Positions 6,236 to 8,639 of a stretch of 8,639 nucleotides of DNA are shown here, piece after piece. The number at the start of each line of letters is the position of its first letter. Position 1 is the first letter of the stretch. This DNA is from Mesorhizobium sp. GTDB lineage: Bacteria; Pseudomonadota; Alphaproteobacteria; Rhizobiales; Rhizobiaceae. Below the pieces are notes generated by a model, which saw only the letters and a list, made by a program, of their open reading frames with translations, was not told the origin of the DNA and did no database searches. The position numbers and the translations under genes were made by a program. The DNA is taken from positions 1-8,639 of the forward strand of contig JAUYMV010000705.1 of the NCBI GenBank assembly GCA_030698645.1, read 5' to 3'.

Positions 6236-6264
6236 GATAGGGCGGCGGCCCGCCCAATCCTTTT
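6236..6264 (+). terminator. Possible rho-independent terminator after the DUF4112 gene
   Basis: GATaGGGCGG (6236-6245), a CGGC loop, and CCGCCCaATC (6250-6259) form a stem of nine pairs with one A-A mismatch. It is followed by CTTTT (6260-6264). The T run is short and the hairpin lies about 90 nt beyond the DUF4112 stop, so confidence is moderate. Confidence 0.45.
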
Positions 6265-6365
6265 CAGAATGCCTTGCCCTCGTTCCCGTGCACGATTTCG
6301 TTGCGTCACCCCATTCGCATGAATTGAACCGCCCCGGGGGGAGCGACCGCACAAGGAAACCGGTC

Positions 6366-6707
6366 ATGTTCCACCTCGAAGACACATCGCCTCGCGCGCA
6401 GGCCCTGGCATTTTGCGCGCTGTCGGCCTCGCTGCTTGCCGCATTGCCGGCCAGGGCGCACGAATCGCCGACCGGCTGGAAGTATCCCTTCTCCTGCTGC
6501 GCCAACCATGACTGCAAGTCGATGGCGGCGAAGGCCATCAGCGAGCGCCCGGAAGGCTATGTCGTCCACGGCACGGGGGAAATCGTCGGCTATGCCGACA
6601 AGCGGGTGAAGGATTCGCCCGACGGGCTCTACCATTGGTGCGCCCACCAGGCAGGCATCGACGCCGGCCGCACCATCTGCCTGTTCGTGCCGCCGAAGGG
6701 ATATTAG
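6366..6707 (+). CDS. Small exported cysteine-rich protein of unknown function
   Basis: 113 residues from the ATG at 6366, chosen because AAGGAAA (6353-6359) is ideally spaced and a signal peptide follows at once. An in-frame GTG at 6288 would add 26 residues that spoil the signal. The signal has a hydrophobic core at about 13-26 and a likely cleavage after ARA (residue 31). The mature part carries CCANHDC (44-50), YHWC (89-92) and TIC (103-105), giving five cysteines, an odd number. The pattern of WxYPxxCCxxxDC plus a later HxC and CxFVP is one I recognise from unnamed periplasmic proteins of rhizobia; no function is known to me. Disulfides or metal binding are possible. Its stop overlaps the stop of the convergent acetyltransferase gene by 4 nt (TTAG, 6704-6707). 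It may be stress-induced if the EcfG-like promoter is real. Confidence 0.8.
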   Translation: MFHLEDTSPRAQALAFCALSASLLAALPARAHESPTGWKYPFSCCANHDCKSMAAKAISERPEGYVVHGTGEIVGYADKRVKDSPDGLYHWCAHQAGIDAGRTICLFVPPKGY

Positions 6708-7255
6708 CCGGCTTCTATCTGCGCGCTCGGGCCGCGCTCGAACAGGATGGTCGGCGCGTCGTGATAGGTCATGCGCGCGAATTCGCAAAAGCCGTGCCTT
6801 TCGGCCACGCGAATGGATGCGGTGTTTTCCGGGCTGATCAGGCAGGTCTTGCGCAGGCTCGGCCTGCTCTCGTCGCCCCAGGCGAGGACCGCCGAAACCG
6901 CTTCGGTCGCGATGCCTTGCCCATGCACGTCCGGCACGAAGCCCCAGCCCGTCTCCATCGTACCCTCGATGCTCGGGACGACGGCGCGCTTCAGGTCGTG
7001 GAAGCCGGCCTCGCCGAGCAGCCGGCCGGTCCGCCGGTCGGTGACCGCCCAGAAACCGAAGCCCATCGCCTGCCACATGCCGATGTGGCGCAGGAGGCGT
7101 ATCCAGGACTGTTCGCGCGTCTGCGGCACGCCGCCGATGTAGCGGGTGACGACCGGATCGGCCCACATCGCGGCGTGCGCCTCGAAATCGTCAGGCGTCA
7201 GCGCGCGCAGGATCAGGCGGGGCGTTTCGATGACCGGGACGTTTTCCTGGCTCAC
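6704..7255 (-). CDS. GNAT family N-acetyltransferase (RimJ/RimL type)
   Basis: 183 residues with the layout of RimJ/RimL-like acetyltransferases, which transfer acetyl from acetyl-CoA to protein N-termini or small amines. The opening IETPRLILRALTPDDFEAH (9-27) is the family signature. The acetyl-CoA pyrophosphate-binding loop is VHGQGIATEA (110-119), with the expected Q-x-x-G-like Gly pattern. The SPENTASIRVAERHGF segment (141-156) is motif B. The start is a GTG at 7255; just one base separates it from the coaBC stop (7257-7259), so translation is probably coupled and no separate Shine-Dalgarno is needed. The substrate cannot be predicted. Its place after coaBC makes a shared transcript likely, but a functional link beyond acetyl-CoA use is speculative. 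Confidence 0.93.
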   Translation of the reverse strand: MSQENVPVIETPRLILRALTPDDFEAHAAMWADPVVTRYIGGVPQTREQSWIRLLRHIGMWQAMGFGFWAVTDRRTGRLLGEAGFHDLKRAVVPSIEGTMETGWGFVPDVHGQGIATEAVSAVLAWGDESRPSLRKTCLISPENTASIRVAERHGFCEFARMTYHDAPTILFERGPSAQIEAG

Positions 7256-7256
7256 C

Positions 7257-8495
7257 TCAGACCGCGATCGTCTTCAGGCGCTCGGCGACGAGCGCGGCGA
7301 GACGGGCCGCGACCTCGTCCTTGCTCATCTCCGGCCATTCGTCGACGCCCGCCTTCGAGACGATCCGGACGCGGTTGCGGTCGCCGCCCATGACACCCCT
7401 GGCGCCGACGCCGCTGTCCAGCGAGACGTCGTTGGCGACGATGAAATCGGCGCCCTTCTTCTTCAGCTTGGCGGCGGCGTTGGCGAGCAGGTTCTGCGTC
7501 TCGGCGGCGAAGCCGACCACCAGCCAGGGCCGCCGCTTGTGATGGCCGATGCCGGCCAGGATGTCCGGATTCTCGACCATCCTCAGCGTCGGCGGGCCGT
7601 CGGCGGCGGCCTTCTTGATTTTTTCGCCGGCTTCGGTGTCGGCGCGCCAGTCGGCGACGGCGGCGACGAAGATGGCGGCGTCGGCCGGCAACAGCGCCTC
7701 GACGGCGTCCCGCATCTGCCGCGCGGTCTCGACATGGGTGACCGCGACGCCGGCAGGGTCGGGGATCGCAACCGGGCCCGAGACGAGCCGCACGTCGGCG
7801 CCGAGGCGGGCCAGCGCCGCCGCAATGGCGTGGCCCTGCTTGCCCGACGAGCGGTTGGCGATGTAGCGCACCGGGTCGATCGGCTCCTGCGTCGGACCCG
7901 AGGTGACGATGATTTTTCGCCCCGCGAGCGGTTTCGGGCCGGTGTCGAGCAGCGCGGCGACGGCGGCCGCGATCTCCAGCGGCTCGGCCATGCGGCCCTC
8001 GCCCGCCTCGCCGCTCTCGGCCATCTCGCCCCGGTTCGGCCCGACGAGATGCACGCCGTCGGCGGAAAGCGTGGCGCGGTTGCGCACGGTCGCCGGGTGC
8101 GACCACATGGCCGGGTTCATCGCCGGCGCCATCAGCACCGGCCTGTCGGTCGCCAGCAGCACGGCGGAGGCGAGATCGTTGGCAAGTCCGTTCGCCGCCT
8201 TCGCCATCAGGTCGGCGGTCGCCGGCGCGACGACGATCAGGTCGCACGCGCGCGCCAGACGGATATGGCCGACGTCCTGCTCGTCCTGGCGGTCGAAGAG
8301 GTCGGTGAAGACATGGTCGGCCGACAGGGCGCCAGCGGCGAGCGGCGTGACGAAATGCTGGGCTGCCTGCGTCATCACGCAGCGCACGGCCGCGCCGCGC
8401 TCGCGCAGCCGGCGGATCAGGTCGAGGCTCTTGTAGGCCGCGATGCCGCCGCCGATGATCAGCAGGATGCGCTTGCCGGAAAGGTTCTGGGTCAT
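7257..8495 (-). CDS. coaBC: Bifunctional phosphopantothenoylcysteine decarboxylase / phosphopantothenate-cysteine ligase
   Basis: 412 residues, normal size for CoaBC, which performs two successive steps of coenzyme A synthesis in the cytoplasm. Residues 1-185 are the FMN-dependent decarboxylase (CoaC): GGGIAAYKSLDLIRRL near the N-terminus, the catalytic His in VGHIRLA (H77), and APAMNPAMW (123-131). Residues about 190-412 are the ligase (CoaB): VTSGPTQEPIDPVRYIANRS, NRSSGKQG (214-221), FVAAVADW (276-283), the KIKK motif (292-295), NPDIL, VGFAAET (327-333) and DFIVANDV (350-357). The substrate-clamp motif reads GEMAESGEAGEGRMAEP (156-172), where the E. coli enzyme has a catalytic Cys (ACG). 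The only cysteines are C39 and C84. The ATG at 8495 is preceded by GAGG, whose first bases lie in the vapC stop codon, so coupling to vapC is likely. The GNAT gene follows after one base. Confidence 0.96.
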   Translation of the reverse strand: MTQNLSGKRILLIIGGGIAAYKSLDLIRRLRERGAAVRCVMTQAAQHFVTPLAAGALSADHVFTDLFDRQDEQDVGHIRLARACDLIVVAPATADLMAKAANGLANDLASAVLLATDRPVLMAPAMNPAMWSHPATVRNRATLSADGVHLVGPNRGEMAESGEAGEGRMAEPLEIAAAVAALLDTGPKPLAGRKIIVTSGPTQEPIDPVRYIANRSSGKQGHAIAAALARLGADVRLVSGPVAIPDPAGVAVTHVETARQMRDAVEALLPADAAIFVAAVADWRADTEAGEKIKKAAADGPPTLRMVENPDILAGIGHHKRRPWLVVGFAAETQNLLANAAAKLKKKGADFIVANDVSLDSGVGARGVMGGDRNRVRIVSKAGVDEWPEMSKDEVAARLAALVAERLKTIAV

Positions 8496-8504
8496 GCTCG
8501 CGCC

Positions 8505-8639
8505 TCAACCCGGCTTCAGGGCCGGTTCGATGTCGGTATGAATGAAATCGTCGCCCTTGAACAGCAGCGGAAGGTTTCGCGATTTGGCCAGCGCGTAGGA
8601 GAAGCAGTCGCCCATGTTCAAACGCGCACGATGCCCGGA
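8505..8639 (-). CDS. vapC: VapC-type PIN-domain toxin, C-terminal part only
   Basis: The last 44 residues of a protein whose 5' part lies beyond the window edge. The sequence [17 protein letters not shown], then [15 protein letters not shown], is the C-terminal signature of VapC PIN-domain ribonucleases, the toxins of type II VapBC pairs. The Asp of NMGDC and the Asp residues of KGDDF are positions that help bind metal in the PIN active site. The antitoxin gene vapB, normally just upstream, would lie outside the window. The stop (8505-8507) is 9 nt from the coaBC start, and the coaBC Shine-Dalgarno overlaps that stop, so the toxin gene and the CoA gene probably share a transcript. Nothing suggests the visible part is damaged. 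Confidence 0.88.
   Translation of the reverse strand, partial: SGHRARLNMGDCFSYALAKSRNLPLLFKGDDFIHTDIEPALKPG

Larger units (their letters stand above)
6149..6365. other. Intergenic region with hairpin and EcfG-like promoter
   Basis: 217 nt between the DUF4112 gene and the small exported protein gene. Reading frames here (a GTG at 6288 in frame with the next gene, and minus-strand frames) lack family features and codon support. It holds the terminator-like hairpin and the promoter candidate described separately, plus the ribosome-binding site AAGGAAA at 6353-6359. Confidence 0.55.

Noticed and set aside
6288..6365. GTG at 6288 as the start of the small exported protein
   Set aside because: The added 26 residues are not signal-like, there is no good ribosome-binding site, and the ATG at 6366 has both a good one and an immediate signal peptide.
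1..8639. CRISPR array, tRNA or rRNA genes, insertion sequences or an integrase
   Set aside because: No regularly spaced repeats, no cloverleaf or rRNA sequence, and no transposase or recombinase reading frame was seen.

Overview
This is a GC-rich, gene-dense stretch that looks like the chromosome of an alphaproteobacterium, probably of the Hyphomicrobiales (rhizobial) order. That placement rests on base composition, protein style (DUF4112, rhizobial-type HigBA and VapC, a fused CoaBC) and a candidate EcfG-type stress promoter. It is an inference from family knowledge, not a database match.

Layout: (1) 2-505, the 3' part of an exported staphylococcal-nuclease-like protein. (2) 519-3180, a three-gene cluster: a DAPG-hydrolase (PhlG-type) family protein on the minus strand, a divergent TetR regulator, and an MFS exporter converging on the TetR gene. 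The 115-bp divergent intergenic region holds two similar 20-bp imperfect palindromes framing a good promoter for the hydrolase. The gene set resembles phlG/phlH/phlE of Pseudomonas phloroglucinol loci, with no biosynthesis genes visible. (3) 3416-5005, prfC (release factor 3). (4) 5009-5692, a higBA toxin-antitoxin locus with a strong promoter and a repeat-rich leader. The toxin appears broken: its frame stops early, the conserved DYH tail survives out of frame 12 nt later, and the usual catalytic Arg is Cys. The HigA antitoxin looks intact. (5) 5711-6148, a DUF4112 membrane protein. (6) 6149-6365, a non-coding gap with a terminator-like hairpin and an EcfG-like promoter. (7) 6366-6707, a small exported cysteine-rich protein of unknown function. 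(8) 6704-8639, a minus-strand run of a VapC-type toxin (C-terminal part only), coaBC and a GNAT acetyltransferase, packed tightly enough to be one operon.

Housekeeping genes (prfC, coaBC) are interleaved with accessory genes: two type II toxin-antitoxin loci and a possible aromatic-ketone detoxification cluster. The most interesting points are the phlG/phlH/phlE-like module with its paired operators, the toxin that seems to have lost activity beside an intact antitoxin, and the absent cysteine in the CoaC substrate-clamp motif.
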